A stretch of DNA of 64,000 nt from Mycobacterium basiliense (GTDB taxonomy: Bacteria > Actinomycetota > Actinomycetes > Mycobacteriales > Mycobacteriaceae). Position 1 is the first letter of the stretch. Each line of letters starts with the position of its first letter. This document shows, one piece after another, positions 21,443 through 30,483 of this stretch. The stretch spans positions 4,216,001 to 4,280,000 of the forward strand of contig NZ_LR130759.1 in the NCBI RefSeq assembly GCF_900292015.1, read 5' to 3'. Below the pieces are notes generated by a model. The model did not search any database. It saw only the letters and a program-made list of their open reading frames with translations, and was not told the origin of the DNA. Made by a program: the position numbers and the translations under genes.

Positions 21443-22117
21443 GTGCACCTGGCTCTTCGAGCACTGTTCTCCGGAGTTTTCGGATTTTTCCTTCTCGCCC
21501 TAGTCCTGTTCATTCCGGCAGGAACGTTCGATTATTGGCAGGCATGGGTTTTCATCGCAGTATTTGTCGTTGCGACACTCGTCCCGACCAGCTACCTGGC
21601 CAGGACGAACCCGGAAGCGCTGCGGCGCCGTATGCGTGCGGGTCCGCGGGCGGAAAGCAGAATAGTTCAGAAATTCATCATCATTGCCGCGTTCGTTGTG
21701 CTTTTCGCGATGATGGTGTTCAGCGCGGTGGACTATCGACTGGGCTGGTCGTCGGTTCCGGCGCCAGTCTGTCTGCTGGGCGACGCGCTGGTGGCCACCG
21801 GGCTCGGTGTTGCCATGCTGGTCGTCGTCCAAAATCCCTATGCGGCTGCCACCGTTACCGTTGAGGGCGGCCAACCCGTGGTCTCGAGTGGTCTTTACCG
21901 CTTTGTGCGGCACCCGATGTACACCGGCAATGTGCTCATGATGTTGGGCATGCCATTGGCGTTGGGCTCCTACTGGGGGCTGCTGTTCCTGATCCCGGGA
22001 ATAGGTGTGCTGATCTACCGCATTGCCGACGAGGAGAAATTGCTGATCCAGGAACTGGCCGGCTACCGCGAATATCTGGAGCGGGTCCGCTATCGGTTGA
22101 TTCCCTATGCGTGGTAG
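21443..22117 (+). CDS. Isoprenylcysteine carboxyl methyltransferase (ICMT)-family membrane protein (Rv1216c-like)
   Basis: The 224-residue protein has about five transmembrane helices and a C-terminal ICMT/PEMT-type domain with GLYRFVRHPMYTGNVLMMLG, the RHPxY motif that binds the methyl donor, and DEEKLLIQELAGYREYLERV near the end. The family methylates carboxyl or phospholipid head groups at the membrane; bacterial substrates are mostly unknown. The GTG at 21443 gives the length of the M. tuberculosis protein, and a GGAAGG is 12 bases upstream; an in-frame GTG at 21377, inside the permease gene, is less likely. It follows the exporter on the same strand. Confidence 0.87.
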   Translation: MHLALRALFSGVFGFFLLALVLFIPAGTFDYWQAWVFIAVFVVATLVPTSYLARTNPEALRRRMRAGPRAESRIVQKFIIIAAFVVLFAMMVFSAVDYRLGWSSVPAPVCLLGDALVATGLGVAMLVVVQNPYAAATVTVEGGQPVVSSGLYRFVRHPMYTGNVLMMLGMPLALGSYWGLLFLIPGIGVLIYRIADEEKLLIQELAGYREYLERVRYRLIPYAW

Positions 22118-22166
22118 CTACTAGCACCTTCCGGGGTATGGACGGCACGCGAAACGCGACTAAGGT

Positions 22167-23861
22167 ATGCGCGTGACCCGAAACCCGGCACCCTTCTTGG
22201 ATCGGCCTTGGCGCCGACCCGGCGCCGCACGCTATGCGCTTGGACGCGTTCGCAGTATCGTCAAGCCGCCGATCAGGGTTACCGAGCCGCCGGCCGACGT
22301 CGTCGTCGACCGTGACGTCGATGTCATTGTCCGCGATGGAACGGTGTTGCGGGTCAATGTCTTCCGGCCTGCCAACGACACCCCCCGGCCTGTCATCGTG
22401 AGCGTCCATCCCTACGGAAAGGACAAACTCCCGTCCCGGCGACTAAGGCGGTGGACGTTCTCGCCCCAATTCCGGGTACTGCGCCAATCCCAACCGGTCA
22501 CCTTCTCCGCTCTGACCGGCTGGGAGGCGCCGGACCCGGCCTGGTGGACCACACACGGGTTCAACGTGGTCAATGCCGATGCGCGTGGCTGCGGCCACTC
22601 GAATGGCACCGGCAAGCTCCTCTCGCACCAGGAGGCCGAGGACACCTACGACCTGGTGCAGTGGGCGGCTGAGCAGCCGTGGAGCGACGGACGGGTGGTC
22701 ATGTTGGGAGTTTCATATCTGGCCCTGACCCAATATGCCGTGGCCGCCCTGCAACCACCGGCGCTGCGGGCCATCTGCCCATGGGAAGGATTTACCGACG
22801 CCTACCGCGACTGGACCATGCCGGGCGGGATTCGGGAGTCGGGCTTCGCCCGCTTCTGGTCACGAGTCCTGAAACATCGCACAAGGCAGACCTACGTATT
22901 CGAGCCGATGCAAGAGGCACACCCGTTGCGCGATGAATTCTGGCGCTCGCTGGTACCGGATCTGGCGGCAATCAAGGTTCCCATGCTGGTTTGTGGCAGC
23001 TTTTCGGACAACAACCTGCACAGCCGCGGCTCGTTCCGGGCATTTACCCACGGTGGGTCCGGCCACGCCCGGCTCTACACACACCGCGGCGGCAAGTGGG
23101 CAACGTTTTACTCCGAGCCCGCGCTTGCCGAGCAGCTGCAGTTTTTCCGCGCCGCGTTGGACGGGGCACCCGCAACCCGCAGCGTGCGCATCGAGGTCCG
23201 CGAGGACCGCGACACCGTCGTCGCCGTGCGCGAAGAAAGCCAGTGGCCGCTGGCGCGCACCCAGTGGCGACACATTTATCTCGCCGCGCCCGGGGTGCTG
23301 TCAAGCGAGGCACCGCCGAAGGCCGGCAGCATCACATTCGAAACTCATTCTCGTGCAGCATCATTCAGCTGGACCATCCCAGAGGACATCGAGCTGACCG
23401 GCCCGATGACCGCCCGGCTGTGGGTGCAGCTGGATGGCTGTGCGGACGCGAATCTTTTTGTCGGCGTAGAGAAGTGGCGCGAGGAGCAGTTTGTCCCATT
23501 CGAAGGTTCCTACGGCTGGGGTCGCGACCGGGTAACCACTGGCTGGCAGCGGGTCTCACTACGCGAACTGGACCCCAAGCACTCCCAGCCATGGGAGCCC
23601 GTCCCAGCATACGAGCGGCCGCTGCCCGTCGCTGCGGGCCAGGTGGTCCCCGTCGACGTCGCCCTGGGTCCATCGGCGACGCTGTTTCGCGCCGGCGAAC
23701 AGTTGCGGCTTGTGGTCGGCGGACGCTGGTTGTCCCCACGCAATCCACTCTTTGGTCAGTTCCCAGCCGCCTACGCCGACCCGCCGCGCGGTCTGGTGAC
23801 GCTGCGCTGGGGCCCGCGCTACGACGCACATCTGCTGATCCCGGAGATACCGGTTAGTTAG
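22167..23861 (+). CDS. CocE/NonD-family hydrolase (Rv1215c-like)
   Basis: This 564-residue protein has the X-Pro dipeptidyl-peptidase S15 / CocE esterase architecture: an alpha/beta-hydrolase domain with RPVIVSVHPYGKD, NVVNADARGCGHSNG and the nucleophile elbow GVSYLALTQYA, then a C-terminal jelly-roll domain (about residues 390-560, ELTGPMTARLWVQLDG). The usual GxSYxG elbow ends in Ala here. Family members hydrolyse acyl esters or amides; the substrate is unknown. The ATG at 22167 is used, with a GTG two codons later (VTRNPAP) as an alternative. It is the last intact gene before a PGRS remnant. Confidence 0.87.
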   Translation: MRVTRNPAPFLDRPWRRPGAARYALGRVRSIVKPPIRVTEPPADVVVDRDVDVIVRDGTVLRVNVFRPANDTPRPVIVSVHPYGKDKLPSRRLRRWTFSPQFRVLRQSQPVTFSALTGWEAPDPAWWTTHGFNVVNADARGCGHSNGTGKLLSHQEAEDTYDLVQWAAEQPWSDGRVVMLGVSYLALTQYAVAALQPPALRAICPWEGFTDAYRDWTMPGGIRESGFARFWSRVLKHRTRQTYVFEPMQEAHPLRDEFWRSLVPDLAAIKVPMLVCGSFSDNNLHSRGSFRAFTHGGSGHARLYTHRGGKWATFYSEPALAEQLQFFRAALDGAPATRSVRIEVREDRDTVVAVREESQWPLARTQWRHIYLAAPGVLSSEAPPKAGSITFETHSRAASFSWTIPEDIELTGPMTARLWVQLDGCADANLFVGVEKWREEQFVPFEGSYGWGRDRVTTGWQRVSLRELDPKHSQPWEPVPAYERPLPVAAGQVVPVDVALGPSATLFRAGEQLRLVVGGRWLSPRNPLFGQFPAAYADPPRGLVTLRWGPRYDAHLLIPEIPVS

Positions 23862-23884
23862 CCGGGCGGCATCGGCGCCGTCAA

Positions 23885-24440
23885 GCCGGTGGAGCCGGCG
23901 GATTGCTCTACGGCAACGGCGGCAGCGGCGGAACCAGCACCACCGCCGGCGTAGCCGGCGGTGCGGGCGGAGCCGCGGGGTTGATCGACAACGGCGGGGC
24001 CGGCGGTAACGGTGGCGCCGGTGCCGTCGGTGGCACTGGCGGCGCCGGCGGGCGGCTCTTCGGCAATGGCCTGGACAGCAACGCCCCTTGGCCGACCGCG
24101 AGCATCCGCCCATCTATGACGGCGGCCACGGCGGCAACGGTGGAGCCGCCGGCAATGGCGGGGTGCTGTTCGGCAATGGCGGCGACGGCGGCGGCATGGG
24201 TGGCAGCGGCGGAAACGGTCTGCCCGCGACAGGAGTCGGCGGGGCGGGCGGTGTCGGCGGCGACGGCGGTTTCGGTGGATCAGGCATTCAAAACGGGCCC
24301 GGCGGCGACGCCGGCAGCGGCGGCGATGCCCGATTGATCGGCGATGGCGGCGACGCCGGCAGCGGCGGCACCGGCGCACCCCCGGCACCGATGGGCACAG
24401 CGGCGCCGGTGGGCTGCTGTTCGGGACGCTCGGGACCTGA
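23885..24440 (+). pseudogene. PGRS remnant without a PE domain, two frameshifts
   Basis: From 23885 the sequence encodes [16 protein letters not shown] and a Gly-rich run to GGRLFGNG near 24070. It then continues in another frame from about 24115 ([20 protein letters not shown]), and near 24385 changes again to the third frame, ending GHSGAGGLLFGTLGT with a TGA at 24438-24440. No PE start precedes it: the hydrolase gene stops at 23861. In H37Rv the gene PE14 lies between the Rv1215c and glgC orthologues, so this is a PE-family insertion point, here holding decayed coding sequence. Confidence 0.82.
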
Positions 24441-24457
24441 GCCAGCGGACCCCCATC

Positions 24458-24517
24458 GCGAGCAGACACAGAATCGCCCCGTCAAGTACGAAAATGGGCG
24501 ATTCTGTGTCTGCTCGC
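24458..24517. terminator. 22-bp perfect inverted repeat, bidirectional hairpin before glgC
   Basis: Arms at 24458-24479 and 24496-24517 are perfectly complementary over 22 bases with a 16-base loop; each contains the core GCGAGCAGACACAGAATCGC. It lies between the end of the PGRS remnant and the converging 3' end of glgC, so it could end transcription from both sides. The sequence resembles a hairpin type I recall from many mycobacterial intergenic regions. Confidence 0.75.
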
Positions 24518-24530
24518 GCGGCTTAGAGAC

Positions 24531-25745
24531 CTAGACCCAAACGCCCTTTCCGACCGCCACCACACCGCCGGCGCTGATGGCGAACCGTTCCCTGTCCTTG
24601 TCCAGGTCCACGCCGACCATTTCGCCGGGCCCGACCACCACGTTCTTGTCCAAAATCGCGTGTCGTACCACCGCGCCCCGGCCGACCCGGGTCCCCGGCA
24701 TGATCACGCTGCCCTCAACGATTGCGCCGTCGTCGACGACCACGTTGGACGACAAGACCGAGTTGCGCACCGACGCCGCCGAAATGATGCTGCCGGCACC
24801 AACCACCGATTCCTGCGCCGAACCGCCGTTAACAAATTTCGCCGGCGCCAGGTTCTCCGACTCCCCGCGAATCGGCCAGCGCTTGTTATACAGGTTGAAT
24901 ACCGGATGTACCGACACCAAATCCATATGAGCGTCGTAAAACGCGTCCAGCGTCCCAACATCGCGCCAGTAAGCGCGATCACGATCGGTGGCCCCCGGTA
25001 CCTCGTTGTCGGAAAAGTCGTACACCGCGGCCATCCCGTCTGCCACCAGTCGCGGAATGATATCCCCACCCATGTCGTGATCGGAGTGGTCGTCGTCGGC
25101 GTCGGCGCGGATGGCGTCGATCAGCACCTTGGTGGTGAACACGTAGTTGCCCATCGAAACGAAGGTGGCGGCGGGATCGTCGGGCGTTCCGGGCGGTTCC
25201 AGCGGCTTCTCAACGAAGCTGCGGATAGCGCCGGAGTCGTCGGCATCAATGCAACCGAACGAGCTCGCATCCGTCCGCGGAACCCGGATACCGGCCACAG
25301 TCGCACCGGCCCCACTGTCGATGTGGAACCGGACCATTTGCTCGGGATCCATCCGGTACACGTGATCGGCACCGAAAACCACTATGTAGTCCGGGTCTTC
25401 GTCGTAAATCAGATTGAGGGATTGATAGATCGCGTCGGCCGAACCGGTGTACCAGCGCGGGCCCAACCGTTGCTGCGCCGGGACCGGAGTGATGTACTCA
25501 CCGGCCAACCCCGACAAACGCCAATTCTGAGAAATGTGGCGGTCTAGTGAATGCGACTTGTATTGGGTGAGAACGCAGATCCTCAGGTACCGGGCATTGA
25601 CCAGATTGGAGAGCACGAAATCGATGAGCCGGTATGCGCCCCCGAAGGGAACCGCCGGTTTGGCCCGGTCCGCGGTCAAGGGATAAAGTCGCTTGCCCTC
25701 ACCGCCGGCCAAAACGACGCCGAGCACGTGTGGGATTTCCCTCAT
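24531..25745 (-). CDS. glgC: Glucose-1-phosphate adenylyltransferase
   Basis: GlgC makes ADP-glucose from ATP and glucose 1-phosphate for maltosyl-phosphate and alpha-glucan synthesis. The 404-residue protein has the nucleotidyltransferase motif [20 protein letters not shown] (residues 13-32), a catalytic-site segment ([15 protein letters not shown]) and a C-terminal left-handed beta-helix ([20 protein letters not shown]). The start MREIPHVLG at 25745 gives the M. tuberculosis length; an upstream in-frame start at 25787 is rejected. It is divergent from glgM across 208 bases, so the two steps of the pathway share a control region. Confidence 0.95.
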   Translation of the reverse strand: MREIPHVLGVVLAGGEGKRLYPLTADRAKPAVPFGGAYRLIDFVLSNLVNARYLRICVLTQYKSHSLDRHISQNWRLSGLAGEYITPVPAQQRLGPRWYTGSADAIYQSLNLIYDEDPDYIVVFGADHVYRMDPEQMVRFHIDSGAGATVAGIRVPRTDASSFGCIDADDSGAIRSFVEKPLEPPGTPDDPAATFVSMGNYVFTTKVLIDAIRADADDDHSDHDMGGDIIPRLVADGMAAVYDFSDNEVPGATDRDRAYWRDVGTLDAFYDAHMDLVSVHPVFNLYNKRWPIRGESENLAPAKFVNGGSAQESVVGAGSIISAASVRNSVLSSNVVVDDGAIVEGSVIMPGTRVGRGAVVRHAILDKNVVVGPGEMVGVDLDKDRERFAISAGGVVAVGKGVWV

Positions 25746-25953
25746 GGCGTCAAACCTATCGGCAGCCGCGAACCCCTGCCAACGCAATCCCGTCGAGCCG
25801 CCATTCTGACGGGCTTTCCATCAAGGTGTTTGGCAACTTCGCGGGGGCCGCGGCCAGGCAACAAGGCCCGTTGTCCGTTTCTATCGCATGGACCGGATCC
25901 CCGGTGTCGGCCCGGCATGCGCAGCGCACAGTCGCCGCACTACCGTGCGGGGT

Positions 25954-27117
25954 ATGCGGGTGGCGATGTTGACACGGGAGTACCCACCGGACGTCTATGG
26001 CGGAGCCGGGGTACACGTCACCGAACTGGTGTCCCAGTTGCGCCGACTGTGCGCGGTCGACGTGCACTGCATGGGTGCATCGCGCCCCGGCGCCATCGCC
26101 CATCAGCCCGATCCACGGCTACATAACGCCAACGCGGCACTGTCCACCTTGTCGGCGGACCTGGTGATGGCCAATGCCGTCAATGCCGCCACCGTTGTCC
26201 ATTCGCACACTTGGTATACCGGCCTGGCGGGGCACCTGGCCGCGCTGTTGTACGACATCCCGCATGTGTTGACCGCACACTCACTTGAACCGATGCGGCC
26301 GTGGAAAGCCGAACAACTTGGCGGCGGCTATCAGATCTCGTCCTGGGTGGAAAAGAGCGCCGTCCTGGCCGCCGACGCGGTCATTGCGGTCAGCTCCGGC
26401 ATGCGTGAGGACATCCTGCGCGTTTACCCGGCCCTGGATCCGGGTGTGGTACACGTGATCCGGAACGGGATCGACACCGAGGTGTGGTATCCGGCCGGAC
26501 CGGTGCGTACCGGGTCGGTGCTCGAGGAACTCGGCGTCGACCGGAACCGGCCAATAGTGGCTTTCGTCGGGCGGATCACCCGGCAAAAAGGAGTTCCGCA
26601 TTTGGTGGCAGCCGCACACCAGTTCAGCCCCGACATTCAGTTGGTGCTGTGCGCAGGCGCCCCCGACACCGCGGAGATCGCCGACGAAGTGCGGTCCGCG
26701 GTAGCCCAATTGGCCCGCACACGCACCGGCGTATTCTGGGTCCGCGACATACTCCCCATTGGAAAATTACGCGAAATACTCTCGGCGGCAACAGTTTTCG
26801 CATGCGCGTCGATTTACGAGCCGTTGGGCATCGTCAATCTCGAGGCGATGGCCTGCGCGACCGCGGTGGTGGCCTCCGACGTCGGTGGGATACCTGAAGT
26901 CGTCACCGACGGGGTCACCGGTTCGCTGGTGCATTACGACCCCAATGACCCGAACGGCTACCAAGCCCGATTGGCCGAGACGGTCAATGCCATTGTTGCC
27001 GACCCGGCCACAGCGGAACGCTACGGCCAGGCCGGACGCCAGCGCTGTATCGAGGAATTCTCGTGGGCGCACATCGCCGAGCAGACACTAGACATCTATC
27101 GGGAGGTGTGCCAGTGA
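25954..27117 (+). CDS. glgM: GT4-family alpha-maltose-1-phosphate synthase (Rv1212c, formerly GlgA)
   Basis: This 387-residue retaining GT4 glycosyltransferase has the N-terminal Rossmann motif REYPPDVYGGAGVHVTELV. The C-terminal domain contains FVGRITRQKGVPHLVAAA and the donor-binding E-x7-E stretch around ASIYEPLGIVNLEAMAC. In mycobacteria the enzyme uses ADP-glucose and glucose 1-phosphate to give maltose 1-phosphate, feeding GlgE, and also contributes to methylglucose polysaccharide supply. The ATG at 25954 (MRVAMLTREYPP) is preferred to a start 22 codons upstream. Confidence 0.94.
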   Translation: MRVAMLTREYPPDVYGGAGVHVTELVSQLRRLCAVDVHCMGASRPGAIAHQPDPRLHNANAALSTLSADLVMANAVNAATVVHSHTWYTGLAGHLAALLYDIPHVLTAHSLEPMRPWKAEQLGGGYQISSWVEKSAVLAADAVIAVSSGMREDILRVYPALDPGVVHVIRNGIDTEVWYPAGPVRTGSVLEELGVDRNRPIVAFVGRITRQKGVPHLVAAAHQFSPDIQLVLCAGAPDTAEIADEVRSAVAQLARTRTGVFWVRDILPIGKLREILSAATVFACASIYEPLGIVNLEAMACATAVVASDVGGIPEVVTDGVTGSLVHYDPNDPNGYQARLAETVNAIVADPATAERYGQAGRQRCIEEFSWAHIAEQTLDIYREVCQ

Positions 27118-27141
27118 CGCACCACTCGGGGATGACCCCAC

Positions 27142-27309
27142 TTAGCTCGTTACGCCCTTGAGCTCGTCACCCAATGCGGCAGCTTCGTCGGGTGTCAGCT
27201 CGACGACAAGCCGGCCGCCGCCCTCGAGTGGTACCCGCATCACGATGCCGCGCCCCTCCTTGGTTGCTTCCAGTGGACCGTCGCCGGTCCGGGGCTTCAT
27301 CGCCGCCAT
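27142..27309 (-). CDS. Small conserved DUF3117 protein (Rv1211-like)
   Basis: The 55-residue protein starts MAAMKPRTGDGPLEATKEGR and continues with VMRVPLEGGGRLVVELTPDE, a compact beta-rich sequence conserved in actinobacteria as DUF3117. GGAGGGAG lies about 7 bases before the ATG at 27309, which decides this start over a longer frame opening at 27414. It converges on glgM with a 24-base gap. The function is unknown. Confidence 0.88.
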   Translation of the reverse strand: MAAMKPRTGDGPLEATKEGRGIVMRVPLEGGGRLVVELTPDEAAALGDELKGVTS

Positions 27310-27484
27310 CGAGTGCTCCCTCCAGATTCGAGCTGGCCCGCGGTTGCAGACCTGGCCGGCGCCGAGCATGCCCCGTACGTGGATTCCCAGCCATACCCGA
27401 CATTGAACTGCCAAATCACCCCTCTATTGTTCCCTATCCAGGTCACAAGGTGCACAAGACCCGGATTTGTGCCCTCACCGGACC

Positions 27485-28075
27485 TCACCGAGGCTCCCGC
27501 GGCACCCAGCAAGCGGCAACATGGTCGTCCACCATCCCGGTGGCCTGCATCAGCGCATAGGCGGTGGTCGGGCCTACAAAACGGAACCCGCGCCGCTTGA
27601 GTTCACGCGCCATTGCCGTTGATTCCGCAGTGGCTGAGGGGATTTCGGAGAGGGATGCGGGGCGGGGTCGGGGCGGCGGCGCGAATGACCACAGCAGCTC
27701 GGATAGCTCCTCCTCGGATCCGAGGTCAGCTACCGCACGCGCGTTGGCGATGGTCGCTTCGATTTTGGCGCGATTTCGGACTATGCCCTGGTCCACCAGC
27801 AGCCGCTGCACATCGGTATCGGTGTAGTTCGCGACCTTCTCGATGTCGAACCCGGAAAAAGCCCGCCGGAAATTCTCCCGCTTCCGCAGGATGATCAGCC
27901 AGGACAGGCCGCTTTGGAAGGCCTCCAGGCTCATCCGTTCGAACAGCGCCACCTCGCCACGCAGCGGGCGGCCCCACTCCTGGTCGTGATAATTGCGGTA
28001 CATCTCGGCGTCAGGGCCCGGACGAACCTCCGCCCAGCCGCAGCGAACCAAGTCTTGGTCACTCACGCCGGTCAC
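27485..28075 (-). CDS. tagA: DNA-3-methyladenine glycosylase I
   Basis: This 196-residue base-excision repair enzyme removes 3-methyladenine from alkylated DNA. Family hallmarks are the N-terminal zinc-site region (LVRCGWAE; YHDQEWGRPL), LFERMSLEAFQSGLSWLIIL, AFSGFDIEKVA and the C-terminal GFRFVGPTTAYALMQATGMV-xDH, which supplies the second zinc-ligand set. The GTG at 28075 overlaps the TGA of the DivIVA-domain gene (GTGA), suggesting translational coupling; a GTG four codons later (MSDQDLVRCG) is an alternative. Confidence 0.94.
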   Translation of the reverse strand: MTGVSDQDLVRCGWAEVRPGPDAEMYRNYHDQEWGRPLRGEVALFERMSLEAFQSGLSWLIILRKRENFRRAFSGFDIEKVANYTDTDVQRLLVDQGIVRNRAKIEATIANARAVADLGSEEELSELLWSFAPPPRPRPASLSEIPSATAESTAMARELKRRGFRFVGPTTAYALMQATGMVDDHVAACWVPREPR

Positions 28076-28437
28076 CTGGTTTCGGGACCGTCCGCGGCGA
28101 CGGATCCGTCGCCCGCCGCGCCCGCATCCCCTGACATCGGCTCGCTGGCCGGCGCGGCATGGGTCGCCGCCAACTGCCCCCGCAACGCCTCGAGTTCGCG
28201 GCTTAGTTGGTCCAACACCCAGTCGACCTCGCTGGTCTTGTAGCCGCGCAGCACCTGGGTGAACTTGACCGCATCGATGTCGGCGCCCGTAATGTCACAA
28301 GCGGGCAGCATGGTTGCCGTGGTGGCCCGCGGCAGGGGCGGCAACTGCTCACCGCGCCCAAATAGCAAGCTCGCCACGGCGAACAACACGATCGCCACCA
28401 GGACCAGCACCACCAGGTACAGCAATACCAACGCCAC
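28072..28437 (-). CDS. DivIVA-domain membrane protein (Rv1209-like)
   Basis: The 121-residue protein has one N-terminal transmembrane helix (ALVLLYLVVLVLVAIVLFAVASLLFG), then a DivIVA/SepF-like motif (DAVKFTQVLRGYKTSEVDWVLDQLSRELEAL) that forms the family's coiled-coil segment, and a disordered Ala/Gly tail. DivIVA-type segments bind curved or polar membrane and scaffold growth proteins; the role of this small member is unknown. It is in a run with gpgS upstream and tagA downstream. Confidence 0.88.
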   Translation of the reverse strand: MALVLLYLVVLVLVAIVLFAVASLLFGRGEQLPPLPRATTATMLPACDITGADIDAVKFTQVLRGYKTSEVDWVLDQLSRELEALRGQLAATHAAPASEPMSGDAGAAGDGSVAADGPETR

Positions 28438-28475
28438 GTCGTCGATCTTGCCTCAAGGTGCCGACAGGACCGCGT

Positions 28476-29456
28476 TCAGCGTGGCCGAAGCACATTCATC
28501 GGCGGCCGATCCGCTAGCGAGACGGGCCAGGTGTGCGCCGCGTAGCCAGCACCCACGGCGGAAAACTGGGTCAGCCCAACCCCGGAATCAGGGATCCCGC
28601 AGCGAGACAGCAAGGTAGCGATGACCTGGCGGCTCATTGCCCCCAGCTCAGCCAGCGGCCGGTTACGGTGCGCCCGCACACCAAGATTGACCTGCGCTAT
28701 CGCGTCCAGCCCCAGCCGATCGAAGGTGTCGACCAATAGGCCGATCTCCACGCCGTAGCCGGGGGCAAACGGCAAAGACGTCAGCAGCTCCCGACTGGCC
28801 GCATACTCGCCCCCCAGCGGTTGCATCACCCGGCCCAGCTCGGGCCGCAGCGCCGCCAACAGCGGCCGTGCCACCAGCTCGGTGACGCGACCCCCACCCG
28901 TCTCGCCGGCCGTACCACTGGCATCACCTACCTGAAGCGGCCGCCGGTAAAAGCTCTTGACCAGGTGAATGCCCTCGCCGGTAAGCAACGGACCGACCAG
29001 CCACGGCACGAACATCGGGTGCGGGTTGACCAGGTCGGAGTCGATGAACACCACGATGTCACCGCTAGTGGCGGCCAACGAGCGCCATAATGCCTCACCC
29101 TTGCCGGGCCGCGCGGGTACTTCGGGCAACGCCTGCTCGCGGCTGACGACCCGAACCCCGGCGGCGATGGCGCGGATCTCGGTGTCGTCGGTGGAGCCGG
29201 AATCCAGCACGATCAGTTCGTCTACCAGGCCATCAACCAGGGGAAAGATGCTGTCGATAACCGACTCGATGGTTTCTTCCTCGTTGAGGGCCGGAAGCAC
29301 CACCGAAATCGTTCGCCCTCGCTTGGCGGCGATCAATTCGCTGATTGTCCACCGTGGGCGGTTCCAGCTGCGGTCGGACAACCAGGTGTCGCCAGGCCGT
29401 GCGTCCAGCACCGCGTTATTGGCGAGCTCCCCGGCGACCAACTCCGATGCCGTCAT
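28476..29456 (-). CDS. gpgS: Glucosyl-3-phosphoglycerate synthase
   Basis: GpgS transfers glucose from a nucleotide sugar to 3-phosphoglycerate, the first step of methylglucose lipopolysaccharide synthesis. The 326-residue GT81-type enzyme shows VVLPALNEEETI (residues 52-63), LDSGSTDDTE and the metal-binding Asp-Ser-Asp in VFIDSDLVNPHP (139-141). A later GGEYAASRELLTSLPFAPGY segment corresponds to the acceptor site. Its ATG overlaps the folP2 stop (ATGA), so the two are co-translated. Confidence 0.95.
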   Translation of the reverse strand: MTASELVAGELANNAVLDARPGDTWLSDRSWNRPRWTISELIAAKRGRTISVVLPALNEEETIESVIDSIFPLVDGLVDELIVLDSGSTDDTEIRAIAAGVRVVSREQALPEVPARPGKGEALWRSLAATSGDIVVFIDSDLVNPHPMFVPWLVGPLLTGEGIHLVKSFYRRPLQVGDASGTAGETGGGRVTELVARPLLAALRPELGRVMQPLGGEYAASRELLTSLPFAPGYGVEIGLLVDTFDRLGLDAIAQVNLGVRAHRNRPLAELGAMSRQVIATLLSRCGIPDSGVGLTQFSAVGAGYAAHTWPVSLADRPPMNVLRPR

Positions 29457-30328
29457 GCAAGTCCTCTCACTGTGCGCGTCGGCGGGCGCGTCCCCTGGAT
29501 CGAGGCCACCATCTCCAGCACTCGCCGGGTGGCGGCTACCTGGTGCACCCGAAACATGCGCGCGCCAGCGGCTGCCGCCAACGCGGTCGCGGCCAATGTT
29601 CCCTCAAGCCGCTCGGTCACATCCACACCCAGAGTCTCCCCGACGAAGTCCTTGTTGCTCAAAGCCATGAGCACAGGCCATCCGGTCTTAACAAGTTCGG
29701 GCACATGACGCAACAGGAGTAACCCGTGGAAGGTGTTCTTGCCGAAATCGTGCGTCGGGTCGATCAACACCCTGTCGCGGACCACTCCGGCGGCGACCGC
29801 CCGCTCGGCGGCAGCTGTGACCTGGCGAATCACCTCGTCCACCACGCCGCGGGTTGTCGTACCGTAACTCACTCGGAACGGGCGCGTGCGCGGCCGCGCT
29901 CCCCCGGTATGCGCACAGACCAGACCCGCACCGCACTCGGCGGCCACGTGAGCTGTCGCGGGGTCCACGCCGCCCCAGGAGTCATTGATCAAATCCGCGC
30001 CCGCCCCGCACGCCAGCCGGGCCACCTCGGAACGCCAGGTGTCGACACTGATCAGCTGGTCAGGGTAGGCGCCGCGAACCCATTCGATGAAGGGCACCAG
30101 CCGGGCGATCTCGGTATCGGTGTCCACGTTCTGCCCCGGTCCCGCTTTGACGCCCCCGATGTCGATGACGTCGGCACCCTCGGCGATGGCCCGATGCACC
30201 GCTTCGCGGGCGGCCTCGTCGCTGAAGGTCGCACCCTTGTCGTAGAACGAGTCCGGGGTTCGGTTGACGATCGCCATGATCAGCGGGCGGTCCCCGGCCA
30301 CCGGGCGGCCACACAACGTTGCCTGCAC
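29453..30328 (-). CDS. folP2: Dihydropteroate synthase homologue FolP2
   Basis: The 291-residue TIM-barrel protein belongs to the dihydropteroate synthase family: IMAIVNRTPDSFYDKGATFS at the N-terminus, then VIDIGGVKAGPGQ, where true FolP1 enzymes have a GGESTRPG loop, and VLIDPTHDFGKNTFH. The changed loop agrees with reports that mycobacterial FolP2 lacks normal DHPS activity. It overlaps gpgS in one operon, so it may serve a methylated-polysaccharide-related or other pterin-independent role; that is inference. Confidence 0.93.
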   Translation of the reverse strand: MQATLCGRPVAGDRPLIMAIVNRTPDSFYDKGATFSDEAAREAVHRAIAEGADVIDIGGVKAGPGQNVDTDTEIARLVPFIEWVRGAYPDQLISVDTWRSEVARLACGAGADLINDSWGGVDPATAHVAAECGAGLVCAHTGGARPRTRPFRVSYGTTTRGVVDEVIRQVTAAAERAVAAGVVRDRVLIDPTHDFGKNTFHGLLLLRHVPELVKTGWPVLMALSNKDFVGETLGVDVTERLEGTLAATALAAAAGARMFRVHQVAATRRVLEMVASIQGTRPPTRTVRGLA

Positions 30329-30443
30329 GCCTACATAGTGCCTGGTGCGGGCAGAGCCCTCGAGCCTGCGTCCAGCGCTAGTCGGGGTCGCGTGCGGGCA
30401 CCACGTCCGCAGGTTCGATGCCGTGAGCGCAGACTCGCCGCCG

Positions 30444-30483
30444 CTAGCCCCCTAGCCCCCTAGCCCCCTAGCCCCCTAGCCCC
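30444..30483 (-). repeat. 8-bp tandem repeat carrying the fadD6 stop codon
   Basis: Five head-to-tail copies of CTAGCCCC (plus strand; GGGGCTAG on the coding strand) fill 30444-30483. The copy nearest fadD6 supplies the last bases of the final Gly codon and the TAG stop (30476-30478). The other copies lie in the 147-bp space before folP2. Confidence 0.95.
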
